Notes: generated from the letters alone by a model not told the origin. 57,735 nucleotides of DNA from Desulfoscipio geothermicus (GCA_016841645.1 JAENYS010000016.1:1-57735); one strand, 5' to 3'; counted from the stretch's first letter, positions 1 to 9,319 are shown. Numbers and translations: made by a program.

Positions 1-37
1 AGGTCTTTAGTAATACCCTTATAATGGAAAAGTGCTT

Positions 38-373
38 TTATGCAACACTAGTGATGACCAGTGTCATTTTAAAGTAAATCAATACGGTTAAAAAAATAAA
101 AACAGCTCCTATGGCCAAAACCAGACAAGTTAAGGATTGAGTGGCTAAATCATTATTGTTCAAAACTTCTATAGTAATGAATATGTACCCAAAAACAAAA
201 AATAGCATTAAACCTGCTTGAACCTTACTTAAACGTTCAATAACTAAATTTTTAAAAAACCAAGGCTTTGAATTTAATAGAGACTTATACTTATATCTTG
301 AAATTAAAATGATTAGCGCCCCTAAAGTAATAAAAATAATTTGAAGTATACTCCATCTCAATCCACAGCCCAT
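38..373 (-). CDS. hypothetical three-helix membrane protein
   Basis: Encodes up to 111 residues with three hydrophobic stretches (about residues 9-24, 52-68 and 78-106) separated by short basic loops, so it should sit in the cytoplasmic membrane. I do not recognise the family. The ATG at 373 has almost no space after the upstream AAAGG; an in-frame TTG four codons later (361) has AAAGGATG 12 nt upstream and may be the real start. No partner gene is visible because the window begins just past its stop. A degraded, inverted relative of its last codons may lie at 57648-57699. Confidence 0.5.
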   Translation of the reverse strand: MGCGLRWSILQIIFITLGALIILISRYKYKSLLNSKPWFFKNLVIERLSKVQAGLMLFFVFGYIFITIEVLNNNDLATQSLTCLVLAIGAVFIFLTVLIYFKMTLVITSVA

Positions 374-1251
374 CCTTTGCCCTGACTAATCTTTAAGAAA
401 GAATAAAATTAGTATGATAAGATCTCTAATTAAAAATAGAACACTTAGGCTTAAACATCGTTCAAATGTATGTTACCCTTACAATAATTTAACATAAAAT
501 GATGTTTTTTTCTACGAATTTCGATAAAATATTTCAAAATATTCGAATTATAAGCAATCACGTGATATATTTTAAAAAATAAGTATTTGCCCATGTAATT
601 GGCATTAATTATGATTCTATTAGTACGGAGTAGACTGGAAATAAGAGCCGATAATGAAACAATACCCTTACCGATTTGGCCGTTATATTTCTGGCCAAGG
701 CCGTAAAACAGAAACTCTTTGCCACTAAACCTGGGTTTTTTTGCACATAATCATTTCGATAAAATCATAAGTCCGGCGGGCCGGAAGGGGAACTTTCGGC
801 CTCCCTTCGCTATCTAAATATGCGCTATACCATGCCTACCGCAATGGCCAAGGGGATTATGACTATGTTGATATGATATAGTAACCGGGAATTAACTTAA
901 TACATATAATGTGTTATGAAACAGGAACAGTTTACCACAGAACAAGAAAAGATTGTTAAAGCGCTTAAGGTGATTTTTAAGATAGCTAAGCGAGTTATTG
1001 AAAATAGGGACAAGTCACCTCAAAAATAAACCTCGGCCATGCGATAGCTTTACTATTCTGACTGAATGGTTCGTATCGTTTATCATTCCCTGCATCCTTA
1101 GAATTTCCTGCCTATTTAAAACGTCAGACTCAATTCCATTTTTCCTTCATGATCTCAATGGCTATGCTATTAACTATTATTCATAGTATAAGAAATCACT
1201 AAGTACAAAAAATATAAAATATGTCTTTATTAGAGAGGAGTGAAATGTTTT
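374..1251. other. intergenic region, AT-rich, few coding signals
   Basis: About 880 bases with no convincing long gene. It holds AT-rich sequence (430-600), a GC-rich patch with imperfect dyad symmetry (770-812), a possible 37-codon gene at 916-1029 and a 62-codon open frame (998-1186) without a good ribosome binding site. Short readable stretches around 800-875 are closed by stops and may be debris. Confidence 0.5.
916..1029 (+). CDS. possible small basic protein, 37 aa
   Basis: An ATG opens a 37-codon frame whose product is highly charged and mostly helix-compatible (MKQEQFTTEQEKIVKALKVI at the start, then basic residues). A TATAAT-like hexamer ends only about 6 nt before the ATG, so a transcript would be nearly leaderless, and there is no clear Shine-Dalgarno. 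Family unknown. It could equally be a chance frame in a decayed region. Confidence 0.3.
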   Translation: MKQEQFTTEQEKIVKALKVIFKIAKRVIENRDKSPQK

Positions 1252-1812
1252 ATGCCTTTGTATTTTATTTACCCGATTTATACTGCCTTTTTAATGTTAA
1301 TCGTACTTGCGGTCGTTCCGAGAAAACAAATTAAAAAGCTGGCTTTGTATGGTATAACTTTGGGGGCAGTACCTGACTTGATTATCCTGATATTACTTGA
1401 CCTAATAGATGTTGGCGGTTATATAAACTTTGGTCCATTTGGCTTTATGGGTATTCCTTTTTTCCCGCTCCTAGCCTGGGTTGTTTTTTTTATATTGTTT
1501 TTTTATTTTCTGCCGAAAGAACGACTCTGGAGTTATATTTACGTCTTTCTCGCAGCCGGGTATAGTACAATGTTTTCTAATGTTTTGGAAAACCTGGGTA
1601 TATTTCAATGGAATTACGGCGGTCTGGTTGTTCCATATATTATCTATTTATCATGGTTTTCTTTTGCAACCTGGTATTTCTTAAATTACATAAGAAATAC
1701 AAATGTGAAAGAAAAACTTATTACCGATAATCAAGAGAACCCAAGTATTTATGCTTTTAGAAATCCGGCATGGAAATTAAATCTAACAATTAAGAAGAAG
1801 AAAATTAAGTGA
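1252..1812 (+). CDS. hypothetical polytopic membrane protein upstream of the gerK operon
   Basis: Product of 186 residues with five hydrophobic segments (roughly 4-22, 30-50, 66-86, 93-113 and 124-146) and a lysine-rich C-terminus ending IKKKKIK, consistent with an integral membrane protein with a cytoplasmic tail. The start chosen is the ATG at 1252, 11 nt after GAGGAG at 1235-1240; an upstream GTG at 1240 overlaps that Shine-Dalgarno and is less likely. It lies 27 nt ahead of gerKA on the same strand and may be co-transcribed, suggesting a role in the spore or germination membrane, but nothing in the sequence proves this. Family not recognised. Confidence 0.7.
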   Translation: MPLYFIYPIYTAFLMLIVLAVVPRKQIKKLALYGITLGAVPDLIILILLDLIDVGGYINFGPFGFMGIPFFPLLAWVVFFILFFYFLPKERLWSYIYVFLAAGYSTMFSNVLENLGIFQWNYGGLVVPYIIYLSWFSFATWYFLNYIRNTNVKEKLITDNQENPSIYAFRNPAWKLNLTIKKKKIK

Positions 1813-1839
1813 TTATACCCTTTAACGGAGTGTGTGTTA

Positions 1840-3654
1840 ATGCAGCTTAAACATTGGACTAGCAAAATACTTGGTTATGACGGGCCGCCTGACTCCAGGG
1901 ATTTTGACTTGGTGGAAACGGATGAGGAGCAGGAAAGTGTATCAGAAGATGCCGGCGAAGAGAGTATTCCGACGAGCATGTCCAGAAAGCATAAAATTAA
2001 AAAACCAAAAAAAACCGGCAGTGCCAGGTATAGACATAATGCGAATAAGTCAGGCGTAGACAGTGATGAAGACAATGCAGAACGTTTAAATCAGGGTAAA
2101 TCCCAGAGGGAAATACATATTGATCTAAAGACTAATAAAAAAAGTATTGAACAGTTATTTCACATGCCCTTAAACAAGGATGTGGTGATACGGGTATTTA
2201 CATTATCTACGGAACCCCCGGTACCAGCTTTTTTGGTATTTATAGAGGGCATGGCGGATACGAAGCTCATTAATGACTATATTCTAAAGCCCCTGATGTT
2301 ATTAACCAACCTGGATCCAGGCCCCGACATAAGTCTTGATACCTGTACCAATGTGCTGCAAAAGCACCTGCCCAGCAACCAGGTTAAAAAGTTGACCTTA
2401 TTTGAAGACGTGGTTACCCATGTGCTCTCAGGAGATACAGTAATATTTTTTGAAGGCTGTCCTTGCGCTGTATCCACTGAGACCAAAGGCTTTTCGCACC
2501 GGGCGGTGGATACTGCCAGAACCGAGCAAGTGGTCCAGGGTCCGCAGGAGGGCTTTGTGGAAAACATGCGTTCAAATACTTCACTAATTCGTAGGACTGT
2601 TCGCTCGGAAAAGCTTATTACAGAATATTTACAGGTTGGTTTTCGTAATAACAATAACATGGCCATTATGTACTTGGCTGATCTGGTAAATCCTGATTTG
2701 GTACAAGAGGTCAAAAGGCGCATAAAGAGCATTAAAACCGACTATGTGGCCGAAAGCGGTATTTTGGAGGAATTTATTGAAGACCAGCCCTTCTCTTTAA
2801 TGCCACAGATCATTAAAACTGAACGGCCTGACCGGGTATCATCCATGTTGTCGGAGGGTAAGGTGGCTATTATTGTGGACAACACTCCCTTTGTTATGCT
2901 GGTGCCGGGTCTGCTGTTTGATTTTCTACACAGCCCTGAGGACCATTATGTTCGTTTTCCACACGCTATATGGCTAAGGATTATCCGGGTGTTTGCCGTG
3001 TTTTTAACTATACTACTGCCTGCTTTTTACGTGGCCATAGCTACCTTTCACCAGGAGATGATTCCCACCGACCTGCTGCTGTCCATTGCTGCTGCCAGGG
3101 AACGGGTGCCTTTTCCCACTATTGTGGAAATTCTTTTAATGGAGTTATCCTTTGAACTGGTACGGGAGGCCGGGGTGCGCGTACCGGGCATTATCGGCCC
3201 AACCCTGGGTATTGTGGGCACACTGATTTTGGGCCAAGCGGCAGTGGCGGCAAGCATTGTAAGTCCTATTTTAATTATTATTGTAGCTGTGACCGGCCTG
3301 TCCTCTTATACTATTCCCAACTATGCCGCCGCTTTTGGCTTTAGGTTTATGAGATTTTTTTTCATTTTCCTGGCGGCTACCATGGGATTTTTCGGTATTT
3401 CCAGCGGTCTGTTTGTTCTGCTTTGCCTACTACTAAACATGAAATCCTTCGGAGTGCCATATTTAGCACCCGTAGCCCCTAAAACGGCCCCCAGTGCCGA
3501 TATAATTTTGCGCTTCCCCGCTTGGCAGCAGGAAACGCGGCCTGATTACCAGCAGCCGCTGGACGTCCGGCGCCAGCCCAAGTTGAGCAGGGTCTGGGCA
3601 ATCAAGCAGTCAAGGCAGCCCGCAGGTGGAAGCGAAAATGAAGGCGTAGATTAA
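1840..3654 (+). CDS. gerKA: germinant receptor A subunit (GerA/GerKA family)
   Basis: 604-residue A subunit of a Ger-type nutrient germinant receptor, which sits in the inner membrane of the spore. The first ~90 residues are hydrophilic and charged; the soluble GerA domain follows, and the C-terminal third carries the membrane helices with the family motif FPTIVEILLMELSFELVREA and a glycine/proline-rich segment. The tail after the last helix is proline-rich and basic. ATG 1840 is preferred because GGAG sits 9 nt upstream; a GTG at 1834 lies too close. It is the first gene of the A-B-C order typical of these operons. Length and domain order are normal for the family. Confidence 0.93.
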   Translation: MQLKHWTSKILGYDGPPDSRDFDLVETDEEQESVSEDAGEESIPTSMSRKHKIKKPKKTGSARYRHNANKSGVDSDEDNAERLNQGKSQREIHIDLKTNKKSIEQLFHMPLNKDVVIRVFTLSTEPPVPAFLVFIEGMADTKLINDYILKPLMLLTNLDPGPDISLDTCTNVLQKHLPSNQVKKLTLFEDVVTHVLSGDTVIFFEGCPCAVSTETKGFSHRAVDTARTEQVVQGPQEGFVENMRSNTSLIRRTVRSEKLITEYLQVGFRNNNNMAIMYLADLVNPDLVQEVKRRIKSIKTDYVAESGILEEFIEDQPFSLMPQIIKTERPDRVSSMLSEGKVAIIVDNTPFVMLVPGLLFDFLHSPEDHYVRFPHAIWLRIIRVFAVFLTILLPAFYVAIATFHQEMIPTDLLLSIAAARERVPFPTIVEILLMELSFELVREAGVRVPGIIGPTLGIVGTLILGQAAVAASIVSPILIIIVAVTGLSSYTIPNYAAAFGFRFMRFFFIFLAATMGFFGISSGLFVLLCLLLNMKSFGVPYLAPVAPKTAPSADIILRFPAWQQETRPDYQQPLDVRRQPKLSRVWAIKQSRQPAGGSENEGVD

Positions 3655-3686
3655 GGTGGAAACGATGCCGGAGCAAGTTAAAGGCG

Positions 3687-4796
3687 GTGATGGTTATAAT
3701 TAACCAGGTAAAAATTGGCCAGGCAGAAGCTATCGCTCTTATCGTTACAGTATTGGCAACAAAAGTATTTTTAACTTACCCTGCCTTCATCGTTAGTCTC
3801 GGCGGTAGTGCTGCCTGGCAGATAACATTGATTTCCGGGCTGGTTACCCTGGTTTTCTTCTGGTTTATACTAAAATATTTAGAGCGATTTCCAGACCGCA
3901 CTTTTCCGGAAACCGCGGAATATATCACCGGTCCATATTTAGGTGGGCTGATAGTTTTTAGTGTACTGGTACTCTGGCTGTTTGAATTGGCTATAACCTT
4001 CCGCAGGTTCGGAGAGCTGATTGTCATAGTCGCCCTACCGGAAACGTCCATCAGCATTACCATGCTCATATTTTTAATCTGCACAGGATTAGCTGCCTAT
4101 CTTGGTCTATCCACAATCGCTAGGGCCTGCTACCTGGCATTCCCCTTTACCTTGGGGGCGGTCCTTTTGATTTTAGTGCTTAGTTACCCCAGTTGGAACA
4201 CGGACTGGTTGTTCCCTATTTTGGGTAATGGCGTTTTGAATACAATTAAAGTAGGTATTATGCGCAGCTCAGATTTTATAGAATTGAACTTTATCTACGC
4301 ATTGCCCCTGGTGTTTTACGCTCAACAGGTTGGAAAAATTGGTTATCTAAGCATCATTATTACCATGATTACTTTTGTAATGATAGTGATAACCTTCCAG
4401 TTGACCATTCCTGCCGTGGTAGGGCAGGAACCCTATTTACCACTATATCAGATGGCTCAGAGTGTTTACCTAGGGCGATTTATCCAGCGCATTGAGGCTA
4501 TATTTGTATTCTTTTGGGTGTTTAGCGGCTACCTGTGGGTTTCAGCCGGTGTTTATGGATTCTGTCACATATTGACCCAATGGCTAAAGCTACCGGACTA
4601 CCGACCCCTGGTTTTACCTACACTGATCATCATTTTTGCAGTGGCTTTTATACCTCAGAGCAAGCCCGACGCCTTATCAATAGCCAATCATTCTTATCGG
4701 AGTTTTGGCTATATCCAGGCTTTTGGGTTGCCGGTGCTTCTGCTATTGCTGGCCATACTTTTTGGAAAGGGGGGCAGATACAATGCTGAGAGATAG
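3687..4796 (+). CDS. gerKB: germinant receptor B subunit (GerKB, APC-type transporter fold)
   Basis: 369-residue membrane protein with about ten hydrophobic helices, matching the GerB family of spore germination proteins that share the amino-acid/polyamine transporter fold and are thought to bind or sense the germinant. The family signature with tandem proline/aromatic residues (YPAFIVSLGG; FPDRTFPE) is present. The start is GTG 3687 or ATG 3690; AAAGGCG lies immediately upstream. The 3' end overlaps gerKC by 14 nt, indicating translational coupling. Confidence 0.92.
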   Translation: MMVIINQVKIGQAEAIALIVTVLATKVFLTYPAFIVSLGGSAAWQITLISGLVTLVFFWFILKYLERFPDRTFPETAEYITGPYLGGLIVFSVLVLWLFELAITFRRFGELIVIVALPETSISITMLIFLICTGLAAYLGLSTIARACYLAFPFTLGAVLLILVLSYPSWNTDWLFPILGNGVLNTIKVGIMRSSDFIELNFIYALPLVFYAQQVGKIGYLSIIITMITFVMIVITFQLTIPAVVGQEPYLPLYQMAQSVYLGRFIQRIEAIFVFFWVFSGYLWVSAGVYGFCHILTQWLKLPDYRPLVLPTLIIIFAVAFIPQSKPDALSIANHSYRSFGYIQAFGLPVLLLLLAILFGKGGRYNAER

Positions 4797-6069
4797 CCGG
4801 CAACGCCTTGCCACTGCGCTACTGATAATGTTTATGATCCTCTTTTCAGCGGGCTGCGGCAGCAATTACGAACCTGACGAACTATCCTATGTGCTGCTTA
4901 TTGGCATCGACCACGGAGCCCAAAACCTGCTCCGCATATCCTATTTAATCGCTGTGCCCAAGAATATTTCCGGGCCAGGACAAGGCGGTGGAGGCGGGGG
5001 GCAGACCGCATCGGTGGTTACGATTGAATCCCCGAGTATTTACGCTTCTATGAATATGGTTAATTCCTTTGTGGGCCGCAAAATTTCATTAATGCATAAT
5101 AAAGGCATTATCTTTTCTGAAGCTATGGCTAAAGATGGTTCTATGGGAGTAATTGTCCCGGGTTTAACCCAGTTCCGGGAAACACGGGGCACTGCTTTTA
5201 TTGCTGTTTCCCGCCAAAAGCCCGAGGAAATATTGACTAGAATGAAACCATTATTGGAGACGAACCCGGCAAAATATTTTGAACTATTAGCCGGCAATCA
5301 GTCGTTTACCGGATATATACCCAGCGAAAAACTACAAAATTTTTACAATGAACTTAAAGTAGGAGGTATCAATCCGGTATCTATACTAATTGCCATATCC
5401 GACGAAAAATTGCCTCCATATAATGGCCAAAGCAATTACCGTTCGGAAGGTGACTATGTAGCCGGTGAAATGGTTGAAAAGGGAGGCGTCGCCCTGGAAG
5501 CAATGGGAGCTGCGGTTTTTCGGGAAGGGAAAATGGTGGGTATCCTAAATGGTAACGAAACTTCTATTTATTCCATGTTCAGGGGGCAATACAGAAGAAG
5601 AATTTATACTATAAAAGATCCCTTGAAGCCCGGCAACCTTGTGATTATGGAGGTTAACCAGGCAGCCAATCCCCGTATAAAAGTATTTTTAACTGAGGAA
5701 GGCACTGTTATTGAAGCCCGGTTTCTTTTGGAAGGTAACGTGTTGGGGGTAAATAGTTTAATAGATTACAGCCTGCCCCCGTACCGGCCAGTATTGGAAA
5801 AGGCCTTCGAGGAATATATTGAGCAGGAGGCCCGGAACCTGGTGGAAAAAACCCAGCACGAATACCGATCCGATATACTAGGTTTTGGAAACAAAGCCCG
5901 CCACTTGGTCCTTACCCAAAAGGACTGGGAACAACTTAACTGGCCTGTCCTGTATGAGAATGCACAGGTGAGCGTTGAAGTAAAATACAAAATCAGGCGT
6001 ACCGGCACGCTGCTGCGGCTTATGCCTATTTCCAAGGGCGGCAGCGAAAATACGCAACAAGGAGAATAA
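4783..6069 (+). CDS. gerKC: germinant receptor C subunit, lipoprotein (GerKC)
   Basis: 428-residue lipoprotein. A hydrophobic signal segment ends in the lipobox FSAGC, predicting cleavage before Cys25 and lipid attachment, as expected for GerC subunits anchored to the spore inner membrane. The start is ATG 4783, preceded by GGAAAGGGGGG; a longer in-frame start at 4705 lies inside gerKB and would bury the signal peptide. A glycine/glutamine-rich linker follows near residues 65-75, then the GerC domain. Overlaps gerKB by 14 nt and is followed after 6 nt by a small two-helix gene. Confidence 0.93.
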   Translation: MLRDSRQRLATALLIMFMILFSAGCGSNYEPDELSYVLLIGIDHGAQNLLRISYLIAVPKNISGPGQGGGGGGQTASVVTIESPSIYASMNMVNSFVGRKISLMHNKGIIFSEAMAKDGSMGVIVPGLTQFRETRGTAFIAVSRQKPEEILTRMKPLLETNPAKYFELLAGNQSFTGYIPSEKLQNFYNELKVGGINPVSILIAISDEKLPPYNGQSNYRSEGDYVAGEMVEKGGVALEAMGAAVFREGKMVGILNGNETSIYSMFRGQYRRRIYTIKDPLKPGNLVIMEVNQAANPRIKVFLTEEGTVIEARFLLEGNVLGVNSLIDYSLPPYRPVLEKAFEEYIEQEARNLVEKTQHEYRSDILGFGNKARHLVLTQKDWEQLNWPVLYENAQVSVEVKYKIRRTGTLLRLMPISKGGSENTQQGE

Positions 6070-6075
6070 AGAGCA

Positions 6076-6252
6076 ATGATAATTATGGCACTGGCAATAG
6101 CTTTAGTTATATTGGTGGAAATTAAAACCATTAATTATGGCCGCTGGTCGGCCCGGCAGGGTAACCGGCGCGGGGCTATAGGACTATACATAATAGCAAT
6201 GCTGCTGTTACTGGTGCCAACCGGCGTCTATGTTTACAATAGGCTGATATAG
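6076..6252 (+). CDS. small two-helix membrane protein, candidate germinant receptor D subunit
   Basis: 58-residue protein with two hydrophobic helices (about residues 2-15 and 35-53) joined by a basic loop. AAGGAG 12 nt upstream of the ATG overlaps the end of gerKC. Some Bacillus germinant receptor operons carry a fourth, 55-85-residue, two-helix D gene that modulates the receptor. Size, topology and position fit that role, but such proteins are too short and variable for identification by sequence alone. Confidence 0.65.
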   Translation: MIIMALAIALVILVEIKTINYGRWSARQGNRRGAIGLYIIAMLLLLVPTGVYVYNRLI

Positions 6253-6363
6253 TTTATTCCAACTTACCTGTTAATAATTACCTTATGCTTTAATAATTCC
6301 AAGCTACAAGCACGCTATCTTAGAATAATATACTAAATCATATCTTGGTTTAGAGGTGACTTC

Positions 6364-7845
6364 ATGAACCGGCATAACCTGGTAGCTGCCTATGTCAGAG
6401 TATCGACAGAAGAACAAGCTGAGATAGGCCTTTCTATTCCTGCACAAAAATCCAGGCTTCTAGCCTACTGCCAATCACAAGGTTGGGAAATATACGACTT
6501 CTATGTTGATGACGGATACTCAGGAAAGGACTTGGAGCGTCCCGCCATCAAACGCCTTATTGAGGACACCGAAAATAAATTAGTCAATTTCGCCTTGGTT
6601 TTAAAGCTGGACCGCATCTCCCGCCGGCAGAAAGATGTACTTTACCTCTTGGAGGATGTTTTTGAACCCAGCGGTGTAGGCTTTAAGTCTGTCACAGAAT
6701 CATTTGACACCACTACGAGTTTTGGAAAGGCTGCCATAGGTATGATGGCTGTTTTTGCTCAACTGGAACGGGAAACCATTATTGAGCGTTCACGTATGGG
6801 TAAACTCGAAGCGGCACGGAAAGGTCGTTGGCACGGTGGCACTATATACGGGTACAGTTACGAACCGGGGACGTATATTCTAAAAATTCGCGAATCAGAG
6901 GCCAGAATAATACGCGATATTTACATGCTTTACTTAAACCATAATCAGGGTATACAGACCATTGCCAATGACTTAAATGATAGGGACATCCCTGGTCCTG
7001 ACGGTGGTCACTGGATCAAGCAAACAGTAAGCTATATCCTTAACAATCCCACTTATGCCGGGTACTCCAAACACAAAAGCAATCTTTACGAGGGCCTGCA
7101 TGAGGCAATCATCCCACAGGTACAGTGGAAAAAAGCTCAGGAAATTCTTGAACAGCGCCGTGAAAAACATTATCGCCGCCCGTCACAAAAGGCTTTGCTG
7201 GCCGGCATTATCTATTGTGCTGAATGCGGAGCCCGGATGCGCAATAAAACGATATGGCAGAATTACCCTCGAGAACCTAAAAACATCATGCGCTATTACG
7301 TTTGTTACTCACAGGATGGTATTGCAAAACATATGGTTAGGGATCAAAATTGCAAGTGTGGATATAAAAACATGGAGGATATTGATAACAAGGTAATTGA
7401 TAAATTATTTAATTTGAATTTTGATGAAAAACTGTTAAGAAATATTATAAATGAAGAATTATCAAAAGATATCACCGACCTAAATTATGCCGCGCGAGGA
7501 CTCAATCAATCTCAAAAGGAGCTGCAGCAAGTCAAAAAAGTATTAAACCGCTGGTATGAAGCCTTTGAAAAAGGCGTCCTGGATCCGGACGAACTAACCG
7601 AGCGGGTAAAAGATCTGCGGGCCAAACGTGAGTACCTGGAAAACACCATCCGTGAGTGGGGAGAAAAAGTGAGAGAAGAAAAGCAGCGGACCACCAGCGT
7701 AAAAGAATTACTTGAGACTATGAAAAACATTAGGTTGATATGGGATGAAGCTGATGCTGACGAGAAGCGAGATATTTTAACCAACCTCATCCGGGAAGTG
7801 CGTGTAAGCAAGGAAAGTGATGTTGAAATTATCATATCAATATAG
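6364..7845 (+). CDS. large serine site-specific recombinase
   Basis: 493-residue recombinase of the large serine family (SpoIVCA, TnpX, phage integrases), which cuts and rejoins DNA at att sites through a covalent serine intermediate. The resolvase domain spans residues 6-150 with the catalytic Ser14 in YVRVST and the active-site motif KLDRISR (81-87). The Recombinase DNA-binding domain covers about 165-270, a zinc ribbon has Cys285/Cys288 and downstream Cys314, Cys330 and Cys332, and a long coiled coil follows at about 370-460. All parts look intact. ATG 6364 follows GAGGTGACTTC. The stop lies within about 10 bp of the point where cotJC coding sequence begins, so the gene probably sits at the edge of an element integrated into cotJC. 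Confidence 0.92.
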   Translation: MNRHNLVAAYVRVSTEEQAEIGLSIPAQKSRLLAYCQSQGWEIYDFYVDDGYSGKDLERPAIKRLIEDTENKLVNFALVLKLDRISRRQKDVLYLLEDVFEPSGVGFKSVTESFDTTTSFGKAAIGMMAVFAQLERETIIERSRMGKLEAARKGRWHGGTIYGYSYEPGTYILKIRESEARIIRDIYMLYLNHNQGIQTIANDLNDRDIPGPDGGHWIKQTVSYILNNPTYAGYSKHKSNLYEGLHEAIIPQVQWKKAQEILEQRREKHYRRPSQKALLAGIIYCAECGARMRNKTIWQNYPREPKNIMRYYVCYSQDGIAKHMVRDQNCKCGYKNMEDIDNKVIDKLFNLNFDEKLLRNIINEELSKDITDLNYAARGLNQSQKELQQVKKVLNRWYEAFEKGVLDPDELTERVKDLRAKREYLENTIREWGEKVREEKQRTTSVKELLETMKNIRLIWDEADADEKRDILTNLIREVRVSKESDVEIIISI

Positions 7846-7850
7846 TCAAA

Positions 7851-8267
7851 TACGCCAAAGGAGTGCTTACCGACATTGGCACTGAAGAGCTGGCGCATAT
7901 GGAAATAGTAGCCTCACTGGTATATAAACTCATTGAAGGCGCCCCCATCGAAGCTATAAAAGCCGCCGATTTAGGCAGTCATTATGCAGACCATGATCGT
8001 TCCCTGTACTGGGAAAATGCCGCCGGGGTACCCTGGGTGGCCGCCTACGTTTCCGCTACCGGAGATCCGGTGGCCGACCTGCACGACAACCTGGCCGCAG
8101 AACAAAAAGCCCGGGCAGTATATGAAAACCTAATTCATTTATCAGATGACCCGCAAGTAACAGATGTGCTTCGCTATTTGCGGGAGCGGGAGGTCGTGCA
8201 CTTCCAACGTTTTGGCGAAACACTGATGTATGTGCAGGACTATATGGAGAAAAAGAAAATTTTTTAA
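7851..8267 (+). pseudogene. cotJC: 3' part of spore coat gene cotJC (manganese-catalase-like), 5' part missing
   Basis: Reads as the last ~138 codons of CotJC, a spore-coat protein of the manganese catalase/ferritin-like fold. Matching signatures are GVLTDIGTEELAHMEI, GDPVADLHDNLAAEQKARA, FLREREVVHF-like text and the terminal KKKIF. Family members are about 190 residues; the first ~55, including one set of metal ligands, are absent, and a GTG-started version (7863) has only the AAAGGAG that overlaps its own first codons. The missing part is not elsewhere in this window. The junction falls at the end of the recombinase gene, so this may be the distal half of a gene split by an excisable element, or simply a remnant. 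Confidence 0.85.
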
Positions 8268-8315
8268 CCGATCCACCAGGGTGTTGATTTATTCTAATGT
8301 AATATTGATGGCGCT

Positions 8316-8354
8316 CTACAAAAGCTGCCCGCTGTAAGCAGGCAGCTTTTGTAG
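8316..8354 (+). terminator. intrinsic terminator after cotJC
   Basis: Perfect 14-bp inverted repeat, arms CTACAAAAGCTGCC and GGCAGCTTTTGTAG with an 11-nt loop. The arm itself contains the T-run. It lies between convergent cotJC and the nucleotidyltransferase gene and could serve both. Confidence 0.8.
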
Positions 8355-8367
8355 CAAGCTTAATCCT

Positions 8368-9216
8368 TTAATTTTGAAGCAGTTTTTTTGTTTCTGAAAT
8401 AAGTTCTTGCAGTATTTCTACTCCCATACTTGTTTTATCTGTGTCTAAAGAAACTAAAGTGATAGCATAATCAAGCTTTTGCTTGTAATTGGACGGCTTG
8501 ATATTAAAATCATCTATCTTTGTTGCAGCCTTCTTTTCATTAAAGCAATATTCTTCATTCATAGCAAATAGGACTTGATTTAAACAAGCAATGCTGCGAT
8601 AACAACAGCCTGCAACATAAGTGAGGTCATCTTTTTCCACATTATCTGCAGCATACATTAAGGATAAATTTGCTTCAAAAATAAAGTATTTGATAATGGC
8701 CTGCTTCATTTGTTTAGGGTACCGTACAGTTTTGGCTTTTAATTCGGCAATGCGATTATTTGGATCGGCTAGTATCTTACCGGTGGCTACTTCACCCATA
8801 TATATAACGTTTAAAAAAGCATGGGGATGTCCGGCATGGTAATGAGCCGCCACAGTACCTCTTAAGCAATCATCAATAACCTGTGAGACTGTTTCTATAT
8901 CACGAAATACAAAATCAAAAAGGTATCCTTCAACCTCCAGCCATCCACCGCCGTTAACCCATGGCCCCCATTCCCCTAAAGCGGTAATTAATCCTTCTCT
9001 GTGCTCATCATCAATATGGGCGGCTATTTTGCCTATATCTCGCACATCAAAACCTGCCGCTTTACTATAATAAATGCCAATATCTATATCGGAGTTTATA
9101 CTTTGAGTGCCTCTTGCTCTTGACCCGCCCAAAACTACTCCTACAACACCGGGCGCTTCTAATAATATGCTTGCTACATCATCAATAAGTTTCTGTAAAT
9201 CATCTAAAATATCCAA
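8368..9216 (-). CDS. nucleotidyltransferase-domain protein
   Basis: 282-residue protein with an N-terminal pol-beta-type nucleotidyltransferase domain: GGSRARGT (30-37) followed by Asp43 and Asp45 in SDIDIG, the metal ligands that transfer a nucleotidyl group. The C-terminal half is helical and resembles substrate-binding domains of aminoglycoside adenylyltransferase-like proteins, but the substrate is unknown. The start is TTG 9216 (MDILDDL), supported by GGAGG about 12 nt upstream. Single gene between two terminator hairpins. Confidence 0.8.
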   Translation of the reverse strand: MDILDDLQKLIDDVASILLEAPGVVGVVLGGSRARGTQSINSDIDIGIYYSKAAGFDVRDIGKIAAHIDDEHREGLITALGEWGPWVNGGGWLEVEGYLFDFVFRDIETVSQVIDDCLRGTVAAHYHAGHPHAFLNVIYMGEVATGKILADPNNRIAELKAKTVRYPKQMKQAIIKYFIFEANLSLMYAADNVEKDDLTYVAGCCYRSIACLNQVLFAMNEEYCFNEKKAATKIDDFNIKPSNYKQKLDYAITLVSLDTDKTSMGVEILQELISETKKLLQN

Positions 9217-9240
9217 ATCCCCGATTCCTCCAATCTATGC

Positions 9241-9283
9241 AATAAAGGTATTGCTGTCCTGTACTGGCAACAATACCTTTATT
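9241..9283 (-). terminator. hairpin between two minus-strand genes
   Basis: Inverted repeat AATAAAGGTATTG / CAATACCTTTATT with a 17-nt loop, located just past the stop of the FMN split-barrel gene. The T-tract is inside the arm, so termination efficiency is uncertain. Confidence 0.55.
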
Positions 9284-9319
9284 TATTACTACTAGTATTG
9301 TTCTGTTTGTTAAAGAATA

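Noticed and set aside
654-875. Short readable stretches that might be a decayed gene
   Set aside because: Each is closed by stops within 25 codons and none resembles a family I know.
998-1186. 62-codon plus-strand open frame upstream of the germination genes
   Set aside because: No ribosome binding site, amino acid composition like random AT-rich sequence, and it overlaps a better small frame.
4705-4782. Longer N-terminus for gerKC
   Set aside because: It lies inside gerKB and would place 26 residues before the lipoprotein signal; ATG 4783 has a strong Shine-Dalgarno.
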